Part shown: in pieces, positions 1-7,500 of the stretch
How the letters are laid out: each line of letters begins with the position of its first letter
Position numbering within the stretch: position 1 is the stretch's first letter
Origin: DATAEY01 sp038199035
GTDB lineage: Bacteria; Actinomycetota; Thermoleophilia; Solirubrobacterales; Solirubrobacteraceae
Assembly (NCBI GenBank): GCA_038199035.1
Contig: JBBPZM010000075.1
Coordinates: forward strand, 1-20,740
Reading direction: 5' to 3'
DNA length: 20,740 nucleotides
Notes under the pieces: generated by a model
The model's database searches: none
The model's input: the letters and a program-made list of their open reading frames with translations, nothing else
Told to the model about the DNA's origin: nothing
Program-made: the position numbers and the translations under genes

Positions 1-51
1 CTCGACCACCTCCCACAGCTCATCACGCGTCTGCCAGAGCGATCGCGCCAC
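1..51 (-). CDS. Possible N-terminus of an IS5-type transposase, cut by the window edge
   Basis: A short minus-strand frame runs off the left edge. It starts at a GTG (49-51) with an AGGAGG-like site at 57-62, about 5 nt upstream, and an in-frame TAA lies just before that. The 17 visible residues end in DELWEVVE. This resembles the opening of many IS5-family transposases, which continue into a Pro-rich 'EPLLP' segment. Only 17 residues are visible, so the call rests on one short motif and could be chance. If correct, the element's end should lie somewhere in 60-150. Confidence 0.3.
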   Translation of the reverse strand, partial: MARSLWQTRDELWEVVE

Positions 52-223
52 CACGACCTCCTCGCCGGGTTATGTCTCCCCGACCACATTCGCCGCCCCG
101 TCACCAAGCCCTTCCCCAGAGGTATTGAGACAGCTTCTAAGCGCGGGAATGATGCGCCGCGTCGAGGCCGGAGACGATCCCGACGCACTGCCGTACAACG
201 GGATATTTCGACCCTTCAAGTGA
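2..223 (+). pseudogene. Open frame entering from the left edge; unrecognised, possibly a broken gene 3' end
   Basis: This plus-strand frame is open from base 2 to a TGA at 221-223 (73 codons). The last third (residues about 40-73, ending PYNGIFRPFK) has a protein-like composition. The first part is Ser/Thr/Pro-rich and looks like non-coding translation. One reading is that the 3' end of a host gene was interrupted by the element suspected at the edge; another is that the whole frame is chance. I do not recognise the family. Confidence 0.2.
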
Positions 224-240
224 GGGGCGCCCCCTAGGCG

Positions 241-260
241 TCCTGACGGCGCGCTCAGGA
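241..260. terminator. Small hairpin in the gap before the cupredoxin gene
   Basis: TCCTGA (241-246) and TCAGGA (255-260) form a perfect 6-bp stem around an 8-nt loop. A GC palindrome, GGGGCGCCCC, lies at 224-233. They sit downstream of the stop of the minus-strand cupredoxin gene (331) and could end its transcript. There is no U-tract, so this is weak. Confidence 0.25.
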
Positions 261-330
261 GTCCACAGGGGCTATTCGACACTCTCATGACGGTTATTTG
301 GGGGGCCGCCCGGGAGGTCGCTCGGTGCGC

Positions 331-795
331 CTATCTGACGATCAGGGTGCCCTTCATGCCGGCCTTTTCGTGGCCGTCTACCGGGCAGTAGAACGAGTAC
401 TTGCCCGGCTTGAGCGTTGCGGTCACGGTTGCGGCCTGCCCGCCTGTGACCTGCTTTTGAGGGGAGTCCTCGTCGACGCCGTTGCCCTCGACGGCGATGC
501 TGTGAGGCACGCTGGAGGGGTTGGTCATCTTGATCGTGACCTTGCCTGCCTTGGCCTGCAGGGTCGTGGTCGTGAACTTGAGCGCCCCGCTGGGATCGGC
601 CTGGAGCCTGACCGCTCCGCTCGGGGAGCCCGCGCTGGCGTTTGGAGTCGTCGCGGGCGCCGCGGTCTTAGCGGGGGCGCTGTTTCCACTGCCGCTCGTC
701 GTGGCAGACGAGCTCGAGTTCTGAGAGCCACACCCGGCCGCCACCATGGCAGCGCTAAGCCCGGCGAGCAGTACGGCGCAGCGGGGAAAGGTCAT
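331..795 (-). CDS. Cupredoxin-domain lipoprotein (blue-copper-like)
   Basis: This is a 154-residue secreted lipoprotein. A short hydrophobic signal ends in a lipobox with the lipidated Cys at position 22 (AAGC). A low-complexity Ser/Thr/Ala/Pro linker (about 25-60) leads to a C-terminal cupredoxin fold (about 62-154). All four type-1 copper ligands are visible in the usual order: His98 (PHSI), Cys137 (FYCPVDGH), His142 and Met147. The likely role is electron transfer or copper handling on the outer face of the membrane; the redox partner is unknown. The ATG start has AGGAGG at 804-809 with 8 nt spacing. The gene is monocistronic, separated from the next minus-strand gene by 184 nt. Confidence 0.9.
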   Translation of the reverse strand: MTFPRCAVLLAGLSAAMVAAGCGSQNSSSSATTSGSGNSAPAKTAAPATTPNASAGSPSGAVRLQADPSGALKFTTTTLQAKAGKVTIKMTNPSSVPHSIAVEGNGVDEDSPQKQVTGGQAATVTATLKPGKYSFYCPVDGHEKAGMKGTLIVR

Positions 796-845
796 TCGGT
801 TGGCCTCCTGAGCGTCAAGTGGGTCGACTCTGAACTGGACGACCG

Positions 846-851
846 CTTATA
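846..851 (-). promoter_or_regulatory. Candidate -10 box for the cupredoxin gene
   Basis: The minus strand reads TATAAG here, about 50 nt upstream of the cupredoxin ATG. No convincing -35 is seen 16-18 nt further upstream, so this is a weak call. Confidence 0.3.
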
Positions 852-979
852 GGCCAAGACGCCCGGGCACTCCCGATCCTTCCAGCTGATTTCGCTGGCA
901 CGAAGATCGCTCCTCCGGTCCCCTCAAGGCGCGGATGCTTCGTGACGTTCTTTGTTTTGACCGCCGCGCGGTCGGCGTG

Positions 980-1447
980 CTAGTTCGGTGCGGGGACCAG
1001 ACCGGTGGGGGTGTTGCGCTCGAGGGCGGACCAGCCGGTGTCGTGTTGGCGTTCGTCGGCTTCGGCTTTGGCTCCGCCTCGTATCCCGAAGAGGCGCTTG
1101 GCGAGAAGCAGGTAGACGACGATCGCGAGGTTGATGATCAGGGTGAAAATCTTGAGCGGCGAGAGGCGTTGGGTTAGCTCGTAGATCTCTAGGGGGAGCA
1201 GGGCGCTCGTGGCGATCAGGGTGAGGTATTCCGCCCAGCGTCTTTGAAGCCACAGTCCGACTGCCTCGGGCCCTTCGAGCAGGGCGTAGGCGGCGACGAG
1301 GACGCCGACCTTGATCAGGGTTCCCTCTTGGATCGAGAGCAGCCGTTGCAGTGCGTTGATGGGTGCGTGTTGGCTGTTGCGCGCGGGGCCGCCAAGGCCG
1401 CCTTGGATGTCGGTGAGGACCCGGTAGAGGGGGGCGTGCAGGCGCAA
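980..1447 (-). CDS. DUF2127 membrane protein, N-terminally short
   Basis: The 155-residue product matches the core of the DUF2127 family of uncharacterised bacterial membrane proteins. Recognisable parts are the helix with ALLEGPEAVGLW (about 43-67), the RRWAEYLTLIATSALLPLEIYEL segment (about 69-91, split here as RRWAEYLTL / LLPLEIYEL), and the last helix (about 98-116) followed by AKRLFGIRGG. The only in-frame start is a TTG at 1445-1447, with no good ribosome-binding site. The frame stays open a further 15 codons up to a TGA. Family members normally have another membrane helix and more sequence before this point. The gene therefore looks 5'-truncated, probably by the event that left the response-regulator scrap at 1490-1617. 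Function is unknown, and it may be a pseudogene. Confidence 0.65.
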   Translation of the reverse strand: MRLHAPLYRVLTDIQGGLGGPARNSQHAPINALQRLLSIQEGTLIKVGVLVAAYALLEGPEAVGLWLQRRWAEYLTLIATSALLPLEIYELTQRLSPLKIFTLIINLAIVVYLLLAKRLFGIRGGAKAEADERQHDTGWSALERNTPTGLVPAPN

Positions 1448-1489
1448 CTGGTTAGTCGAGGAGGCGCCGGATCTACGAGCCCGGCTGGC

Positions 1490-1617
1490 GCTTCAAAGCC
1501 CATCCGGGCCTATCTAGCCGAAGACCACCCGCTCTTCGTAAGGGCCTTCGGTGGGTGTTTGCCGACCATGACGAGCTTGAGCTAGTCGGCGTGGTCGTCC
1601 ATGCGGGGGGAGGCTAG
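1490..1617 (+). pseudogene. Remnant of a NarL/LuxR-type response regulator receiver domain
   Basis: From about 1502 one frame encodes IRAYLAEDHPLFVRAF, the typical start of a NarL-family receiver domain. It includes the acidic pair and the DHPLF segment after the first beta strand. That frame ends at a TAG (1583-1585). The next expected receiver segment, DHDELELVGVVV, continues in a different frame from 1561 to a TAG at 1615-1617. A frameshift near 1548-1560 therefore separates the two halves. Nothing after the second strand is present: no phospho-Asp region and no helix-turn-helix output domain. Both halves align in order with the same family, which makes chance unlikely. It overlaps the open region upstream of the truncated DUF2127 gene. 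Confidence 0.55.
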
Positions 1618-1694
1618 GCGAGCGGAGGACGGTGATCGGACTATCGCGCAGCATCGCGCTCACGTAGGCGGGCCGGTGCAGGTACTCCTCTCTA

Positions 1695-1787
1695 CGGAGC
1701 GGCGATGGAATCGAACCATCCAAGCGCCGGGTTGCGACGCCCTGCCGGTTTTGAAGACCGGATGGGCCACCAGACCCCTGCCGCTCC
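1695..1787 (-). tRNA. selC: tRNA-Sec (anticodon TCA)
   Basis: The minus strand folds as a selenocysteine tRNA. An 8-bp acceptor stem, GGAGCGGC (1780-1787) with GCCGCTCC (1696-1703), is longer than in ordinary tRNAs. The anticodon stem is CCGGT/ACCGG (1745-1749, 1757-1761) around the loop CTTCAAA, with anticodon TCA at 1752-1754. A long variable arm (about 1720-1744) and a T arm with loop TTCGATT follow. The discriminator base is G (1695), as expected for tRNA-Sec. CCA is not encoded. This tRNA inserts selenocysteine at recoded UGA codons with SelB; selA, selB and selD are not in the window and must lie elsewhere. Confidence 0.95.
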
Positions 1788-1794
1788 AGGGCGC

Positions 1795-1800
1795 AATCTA
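1795..1800 (-). promoter_or_regulatory. Candidate -10 box of tRNA-Sec
   Basis: The minus strand reads TAGATT, 7 nt upstream of the mature 5' end of the tRNA (1787). Initiation at the usual distance would fall on or next to the first base of the mature tRNA. No clear -35 is seen. Confidence 0.45.
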
Positions 1801-1860
1801 GGGCCACGTGCCGGCGCCGGGGGCCGCGTGGGCCACCCGACGCCGGCTGGCTGCCGACTC

Positions 1861-2637
1861 TCAGCTGCCGGACGAGGACGAAGCCGACTGCGGGATGCTG
1901 CAGTTGGGCGCGGTCACGCTGCCCGAGCTGCTCTGGGACGGTAGGACCACGTTCTGGGCGCCGCCTCCCCCGGAGCCGCCGCTGCTGGCCGGCGCCGTAC
2001 CGGTGCACGGCGGGACCACCACGGTGCCCACGTTGCTGCCCTTGGGCAGCACCACCTGACCGACGCCGGTCTGGTTGGTCGCCGCCTGGCTCTGGCCGGC
2101 CACGCCGGGGGTCAGCGTGAGGGTGTTGGGCCCGGGGCCTCCCTGCGGGGCGCCGCCGCCGCCCGACGAGCTGCTGCTCGAGGAGCTGCCGGCCGGCTGA
2201 CCGGTCGTGCAGGGCGAGATCAGCACGGTGTGGATGCCGCTGCCCTTGGGCAGGACGACGCGGTTGGCATCCTGGGCGGTCGGCTGGGCCCCGCTGGGCA
2301 GGACGGTCGTGCTGGTCGGCGCGGTGCTCGCGCCCTGGCTGGCGCTGGAGCTGGTCCCCGTTCCCTCCGGGCACGGAGGCACGACGAGCGTCACCTGTCG
2401 GTTGTCGGTGGGCAGGAGGACCTGACGAGTCCCCGGCTGCGCCGAGGCGACCGCGGCCGCCGAGCTGCCGCTGCTCGAGCTCGAGCTGCCCCCGCCGCCG
2501 CATGCGGCCAGGAAGATCGACAGCACGGCCCCCGCTGCGGTCACGGCCAGCGCGAGCCGCGACGGCGCCGCCCTCCGGCGCTCGACTGCCCGGCGCCGTC
2601 TCGCGCCGTCCGGCTCGTCCGAATCGATCTTGCCCAC
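1861..2637 (-). CDS. Ser/Gly-rich lipoprotein with four VLP...PxC repeats
   Basis: This 258-residue protein starts at GTG 2635-2637, chosen because GGGAGG lies 8 nt upstream; the frame is open further but without support. An Arg-rich cytoplasmic stretch (about 11-27) and a hydrophobic segment (28-45) end in the lipobox LAAC (Cys46), so it should be a cell-surface lipoprotein. The rest is a flexible Ser/Gly/Thr/Pro-rich chain with four spaced copies of an 18-residue unit at 72-89, 126-143, 194-211 and 229-246. Each has the form (V)VLP-x9-10-V-x2-3-P-x-C with one Cys at its end. I do not recognise the family. It lies 49 nt downstream of the SnoaL-like gene on the same strand and is probably co-transcribed with it. 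Confidence 0.75.
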   Translation of the reverse strand: MGKIDSDEPDGARRRRAVERRRAAPSRLALAVTAAGAVLSIFLAACGGGGSSSSSSGSSAAAVASAQPGTRQVLLPTDNRQVTLVVPPCPEGTGTSSSASQGASTAPTSTTVLPSGAQPTAQDANRVVLPKGSGIHTVLISPCTTGQPAGSSSSSSSSGGGGAPQGGPGPNTLTLTPGVAGQSQAATNQTGVGQVVLPKGSNVGTVVVPPCTGTAPASSGGSGGGGAQNVVLPSQSSSGSVTAPNCSIPQSASSSSGS

Positions 2638-2686
2638 TTGGTCTGCCTCCCTCGGTTTGGATGGATGCGATGCTCGAGCGCTCGGC

Positions 2687-3475
2687 TCAGTGTTCGCTTT
2701 GCTCGCTCTGGCCCCTGTCGCGGGACTCGTCCTGCCCGTCGCCCTCGCTCGAGCGCGAGGAGTGGTCGCGGCTCGCGGAGCTCGACCGCTCCCGGTCGCC
2801 CGCGTCGTCGCCCTGGCCCGAGGCCTGCGGCTCGCCGCGGTCCTTGTCTTCGTCGGACTCGTCGTCGCGCTTGTCATCGTCGTCCGACTTGCCGTCTCCC
2901 TCGTCTTCGCCGGACGACTCGGGCTTGGACTCCTCGCTCTCCTCGGAGTCGTCGTCCTCGCGCTCGGCCTCGCCCTCCTCCTTGACGGCGGTGAAGGCGT
3001 CGCTGTCGGTGTAGATCCGCAGGCGGCTCACCTCGTCGCCATCGAACTCGAAGACCAGGGTGGCCGGCACGTCCAGTGGCCCGTCGTCGCCCTCTCCGAC
3101 GAACTTGCCGAGCGTCACCACCCACTCCTCGTCGGGCGCCTCGAGGTAGTGATCGGGGTGGAAGCCGAACGACGGATAGGTCCGTGCGACCGCGCTCACG
3201 AATCGCTCGCGCACCGCGTCCTGGCCCTGGTGGGTGCCCGCTCCGGGGAACTTCTCCCCCTCGGGCGCGACCCACTCCACCTCCTGCGAGAAGACCGCGA
3301 AGAACCCGTCCTGGTCGCCCTCGCCGAACGCCCGCAGCGACGAGCGCACGGCGGCGACCCGACCCTCGGCCGCCTCTGCCCCCTGCGGTTCGTCGCTCCC
3401 TCCGCCGACGGCCTCCTTGGCGCGCTCCACCGCGCCGCTGAGCCTGTCCCCGATTCCCGGCTTGTCCTCGTCCAC
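2687..3475 (-). CDS. SnoaL/NTF2-like domain protein with a long acidic disordered tail
   Basis: This 262-residue protein starts at GTG 3473-3475, with GGGAGGAG about 7 nt upstream. Residues about 1-30 are a short polar leader (GIGDRLSGAVERAKEAVGG). Residues about 38-162 form an NTF2-like alpha+beta domain of the SnoaL type: a helix with FGEGDQDGFFAVF, then EVEWVAPEG, the GTHQGQDAVRERF helix, and strands containing WVVTLGKF and LRIYTDSDAF. SnoaL-like proteins include isomerases and hydrolases but also many with no known reaction; no active site can be assigned here. Residues about 165-262 are almost entirely Asp, Glu, Ser, Lys, Arg and Gly, a disordered acidic tail unusual for the family. It probably forms an operon with the lipoprotein gene downstream. 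Confidence 0.8.
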   Translation of the reverse strand: MDEDKPGIGDRLSGAVERAKEAVGGGSDEPQGAEAAEGRVAAVRSSLRAFGEGDQDGFFAVFSQEVEWVAPEGEKFPGAGTHQGQDAVRERFVSAVARTYPSFGFHPDHYLEAPDEEWVVTLGKFVGEGDDGPLDVPATLVFEFDGDEVSRLRIYTDSDAFTAVKEEGEAEREDDDSEESEESKPESSGEDEGDGKSDDDDKRDDESDEDKDRGEPQASGQGDDAGDRERSSSASRDHSSRSSEGDGQDESRDRGQSEQSEH

Positions 3476-3517
3476 GGCCGTTCTCCTCCCGCTGGCTTTG
3501 TTCCAGGCGACATTCCC

Positions 3518-3542
3518 CGACCGATCGTCTCCCAATCGGTCG
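3518..3542. promoter_or_regulatory. Inverted repeat, possible operator between divergent genes
   Basis: CGACCGAT (3518-3525) and ATCGGTCG (3535-3542) form a perfect 8-bp inverted repeat with a 9-bp spacer. It sits in the 160-bp region between the divergent SnoaL-like and PAC2 genes. Two half-sites about 17 bp apart centre to centre suit a dimeric regulator. No regulator gene is adjacent. Confidence 0.4.
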
Positions 3543-3623
3543 CTGGAGGCAACCGTTCCACGCGGGCGTGAAAACGCAGTGGCGACCCTGCCGGTGCTGC
3601 CGAGCGGGCCCGGGTGCATCCGC

Positions 3624-3629
3624 TACCGT
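3624..3629 (+). promoter_or_regulatory. -10 box TACCGT for a leaderless PAC2 transcript
   Basis: TACCGT fits TANNNT and ends 6 nt before the ATG at 3636. There is no Shine-Dalgarno sequence at this start. Initiation would fall at or next to the start codon. Confidence 0.45.
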
Positions 3630-3635
3630 GAGCCC

Positions 3636-4511
3636 ATGGCTCCCCTGATCTGGCAGCGACGGCCGGACGGGTTGCGTGCACCAGCCCTCGTCTGCGCGTT
3701 CAGCGGATGGAACGACGCCGCCGACGCCGCCAGCACGGCGCTGCGGTTCGTCGGCTCGGCGCTCAGCGCCGAGCGCTTCGCCTCGATCGACGCCGAGGAC
3801 TTCTTCGACTTCCAGGCCACCCGTCCCAAGATCCAGATGACCGAGGGTCGCAGCCGCGAGGTCATCTGGCCCGAGGTCGAGATCTACGAGGCGCGCGTTC
3901 CCCGCGCGCCGCGCGACCTCGTGCTGCTGGCCGGGGCCGAGCCGTCGATGCGCTGGCGCGGCTTCTGCTCGCTCATCGTCGAGCTGGCCGAGGCGCTCGG
4001 CGTGCAGATGGTGGTGACGCTGGGCTCGCTGCTGGCCGACGTCCCGCACACGCGTCCGGTGTCGATCACCGGGCTGGCGTCCGACGGCGGGCTCGTCGAC
4101 CGGCTAGGGCTCCAGGCCTCAAACTACGAGGGGCCGACGGGGATCGTCGGCGTGCTCCACTCCACTTGCGCGGAGGCCGGCATGCCCTCGGCCAGCCTGT
4201 GGGCCGCCGTGCCCCACTACGTCGCGGCCGCGCCGAACCCCAAGGCCGCGCTCGCCCTGGTGCGCAAGCTGGAGGGCCTGGTCGGCGTCTCGGTCGACGC
4301 GACCGAGCTCGAGACCGCTGCTAGCGACTACGAGCGCCAGGTCACCGCTGCGGTGCAGAGCGATCCCGACGTGCAGGCCTTCGTCGAGCGCCTCGAGCAG
4401 GCCGCCGAGGAGAGCCCGGACCTCGATCCCACCCAGGTGCCCTCGGGCGACAAGATCGCCCGCGAGTTCCAGCGCTTCCTGCGCCAGCGCGGCGACGACG
4501 AGCCGTCGTAG
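3636..4511 (+). CDS. PAC2 family protein
   Basis: The 291-residue product matches the PAC2 (proteasome assembly chaperone 2-like) family, common in actinobacteria. Visible hallmarks are the N-terminal CAFSGWNDAADAAS segment (about 20-33), the DFQATRP stretch (about 60-67), the central VTLGSLLADVPHTRP segment and the GPTGIVGVL strand-turn. A mainly helical C-terminal tail runs from about 210 to 291. Family members are soluble. Eukaryotic relatives assist 20S proteasome assembly; the bacterial role is not established. The frame is open far upstream, but the ATG at 3636 is preferred because homology starts just after it and a -10-like box lies 6 nt upstream. It converges with the helicase-nuclease gene, leaving a 10-nt gap between stops. 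Confidence 0.9.
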   Translation: MAPLIWQRRPDGLRAPALVCAFSGWNDAADAASTALRFVGSALSAERFASIDAEDFFDFQATRPKIQMTEGRSREVIWPEVEIYEARVPRAPRDLVLLAGAEPSMRWRGFCSLIVELAEALGVQMVVTLGSLLADVPHTRPVSITGLASDGGLVDRLGLQASNYEGPTGIVGVLHSTCAEAGMPSASLWAAVPHYVAAAPNPKAALALVRKLEGLVGVSVDATELETAASDYERQVTAAVQSDPDVQAFVERLEQAAEESPDLDPTQVPSGDKIAREFQRFLRQRGDDEPS

Positions 4512-4521
4512 CGGCGGGCGC

Positions 4522-7500
4522 TCACTTCTCGGCGGCCGGGCAGATCAGCCTGAAGTCGCACGACGAGCAGGCGGCGTAGGACGGCGTCGGCTCGAAGCCC
4601 TGCCCGAGGATTCCCGCTCCCACCTCCATCACGGTCTCCGTGATCCACTCGCGGTCGGCCTCGTCGCGCCGCACCGGGACCTTGGCGTCGTCGAGGACGT
4701 AGTAGTAGGCCTGCGCCGCGGTCTCGAGCTCCCACGCCTCGCGCGCGCCCACCGCGTAGAGCGAGAGCTGGACGTCCTCGCGCAGCTGGGCCGCGCTCTT
4801 CGGGCGCCCCGTCTTGTAGTCGATGAGCTCGTAGCCGCCGTCGGGTAGGCGGTCCACGCGGTCCACCCGCCCTCGCAGCAGGTGCGGCCCGAGCTTGAAG
4901 GCGAACGAGCGCTCGAACCACACGGGCTCCCCCTCCTCGCCCTGGAAGCGGTCGTGGTAGCGGCGCAGCGCGGCCGCGGCCTTCTCGCGCAGCTGGCGCT
5001 CGGGCTCGGATGACCCGAAGCCACCGCGGCGCCAGCCGGCGTCCAGCAGCCCGAGCAGCTCAGCCAGCGACTGGGCGCCGCCGGCCAGGTGGAAGCGCTC
5101 GAGCACCTGGTGGATGAGGATCCCGAAGCGCTGGTGGATCGTCGGCTCCTGGGGGATGCGGAAGACCCGGGCGAACTTGTAGCGCAGGGGACAGACCCGG
5201 TAGGTCTCGACATCGGAGGCCGAGAGCAGCAAGCCGTCGCCTCGACGCGGCAGGAAGGGCTCCAGCGAGGGCTCCTCGCGAGCCGCCACGGCGAGCGCCC
5301 GGCGCCGCTCGCCCCGCTCGGCGTCGAGCAGGTAGTCGTCGAGGGCCGAGGTCTGGAGGATCTCGCGCTGCTCGGCCGTCACCGCCCGGGCCAGGCGCGC
5401 GTTGAGCTCGGGCAGCGCCTCGCGCACCGACTGGCCCGCCGGGCGCTCGAGCAGGGCGGCGAGCTTGACCAGCTCGACGTAGCGCCCGATCGCGTGTGAG
5501 ACGTCGAGGTCGGTGTCGAAGCGCAGCTCCGACAGGCGCGAGCCCGTCCGGGCGACGGTGTCCAGCAGCTCGTCGCGCAGGATCCGAAACGTCGACTGGA
5601 GGGTCTCGGCCGGCCCGAACAGCTCCTCCTCGCGCTCCTCCCATTCGAGCCCGAGGGCGGCTCGGGCCTCCTCGACGAAGGGCGAGGGCGCACGCTCGGA
5701 CCCGTCCGGGCCGCGCTGGGCGTAGGAGAGGACCAGTCGCCGGCGCGCGCGGGTCATGGCGACGTGGAGCAGGCGGCGCATCCGGGCGACGTGCGCCTCC
5801 GCCGCGCCGCCGGATGCCGGCTCCGCCAGCAGCTCGGCGGGAACGGGGTCCAGCGCCTCGCGCCGCGGCCCCGGTACGCGGCTGGACTGGAGGCCGAGGA
5901 CGTAGACGTGGTCGAACTCCAGCCCCTTGGCCGATCGCATGGCCATCACCTGGACCGCGCGCGGCTCCGTCTCGGCCACCGCCTCCTCCTCGCGCAGCCC
6001 GGCCTCGGCCACCGCCCCGATGTAGCGGGCGAACTCGCGCGGGGTGGCCTGCGGCGAGCGCCGCCCGTACGCCGCCGCCAGCTGGCCGAACTTGGCCAGG
6101 TTCACCAGCCGCTCGACCACGTCGGCCTGGGCGGCGAAGAGCTGCTGGCGGCGCAGGCCCAGGCGCTCGATGAGGCGATGGACGAAGAGGTCGGGCCGCG
6201 TGGTGTCCAGCGACGCCGAGGTCGAGCGATAGAGCTTCAGGAAGGTGAGGATGCGCTCGCGCGCCTCCGGCGGTATTTGCGGCGACTCCGTGGCCGCCAC
6301 CAGGCCCGAGACCATGTCGAGCTTGCGGCGACGGGCGATCTGGGTGCAGCGCGCGAGGTCGATGGAGCGCAGCTCGACCGGCGGGCGCGCCAGCGCCCGG
6401 ACCACCGCGCCCGCGTCACCGGGGTCGGCCAGCAGCCGCAGCCAGGCCAGCACGTCGCGGATCTCGGCCCGCTCGAAGAACGCGGCCGCGCCGACGATGC
6501 GGTGGGGCACGGCCCGCTCCTCGAGCGCGACCGCAACCTGCTGACCCTCCCGCCGCAGCGAGCGCACGAGCACGCACACCGATTCGGGCGCCACCGCCTC
6601 TTGGGCGAGCAGCCGCTCGACGTCGGCCGCCACCCCCTGGGCCTCGGCGCGCTCGTTGGCGCAGCGCCAGAGGCGCACCTCCCCGCCCGGCTCGCCGCGA
6701 AGCGGCCGGGCGAGGCGCTCGGGAATGGGCTCGACCACCGCCGTGGCCGCGTCGAGGATGCGCTGCCCGCAGCGCGACGAGCGCTCGAGCCCCACCGCGC
6801 AGAAGCCGGGGTGGTCGCGATGACGAGCGCGGAAGCCGTCGAGCCGGCGGGTCGAGGCGCCGCGCGGCCCTTGGATGGCCTGGTCATCGTCGCCCGCCAC
6901 GGCGACGTTCGTCCGCCCTCCGGCCAGCAGGCCCAGCACCGCGTCCTGGGCTCGGCTGACGTCCTGGAAGTCGTCGACGAGGACGTGCTCGAACCGCTCG
7001 GCCATACGGTCGCGCACGGTCCGCGAGCGCTCGAGCAGGCGGTGAGCCCGCAGCACGAGGTCGCCGAAGTCCAGCGCGCCGGCCTCGGCGAGCATGCGCT
7101 CATGCGCGGCGTAGACGTCGGCGAACTCGCGCTCGCGCTCGGCCCGCTCGCCGTCGGGTAGCTCCCGCGCCCAGGCGGCGTAGCGCTGCGCGGTCACCAG
7201 CTCCTCCTTGAGCCGGTCGATGCGCTCGATGAACGACGCCAGCAGCGCGGCCGGATTGCCCTCGAGGTCGTGGCGCCGCAGGGCGAGCTCGTCGATGCGC
7301 TCGAGCATCACGGCGAGGCGATCGGGGGGGCCCACGGGCTCGGTGAACGGGTCGAGCCCGGCGGCGGCCGCCTCCTCGCGCAGCAGGCCCGCGCACAGCC
7401 CCTGGAAGGTCGAGACCGCAAGCTGCTCGTAGGGGCGGTCCACCGTGGCCTCCACCCGCGCCCGGAGCGCGTCGGCGGCGGGGGGAGAGAAGGCCAGGGC

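Noticed and set aside
298..852. A 184-codon plus-strand frame over the cupredoxin gene
   Set aside because: Antisense to a lipoprotein with signal peptide, copper ligands and a good ribosome-binding site.
959..973. GACCGC-CGC-GCGGTC hairpin as the DUF2127 terminator
   Set aside because: Only a 3-nt loop, and on the minus strand it is followed by A residues rather than U; too weak to call.
1618..1694. Continuation of the response regulator or another gene next to tRNA-Sec
   Set aside because: No frame continues the receiver domain and the minus-strand frame there has no recognisable family.
2230..3571. Long plus-strand frames across the lipoprotein and SnoaL-like genes
   Set aside because: They mirror low-complexity Ser/Gly/Asp/Glu coding on the other strand and show no family features.
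5764..7161. A 465-codon plus-strand open frame opposite the helicase-nuclease
   Set aside because: Antisense shadow of a well-supported gene; no domain or ribosome-binding site.
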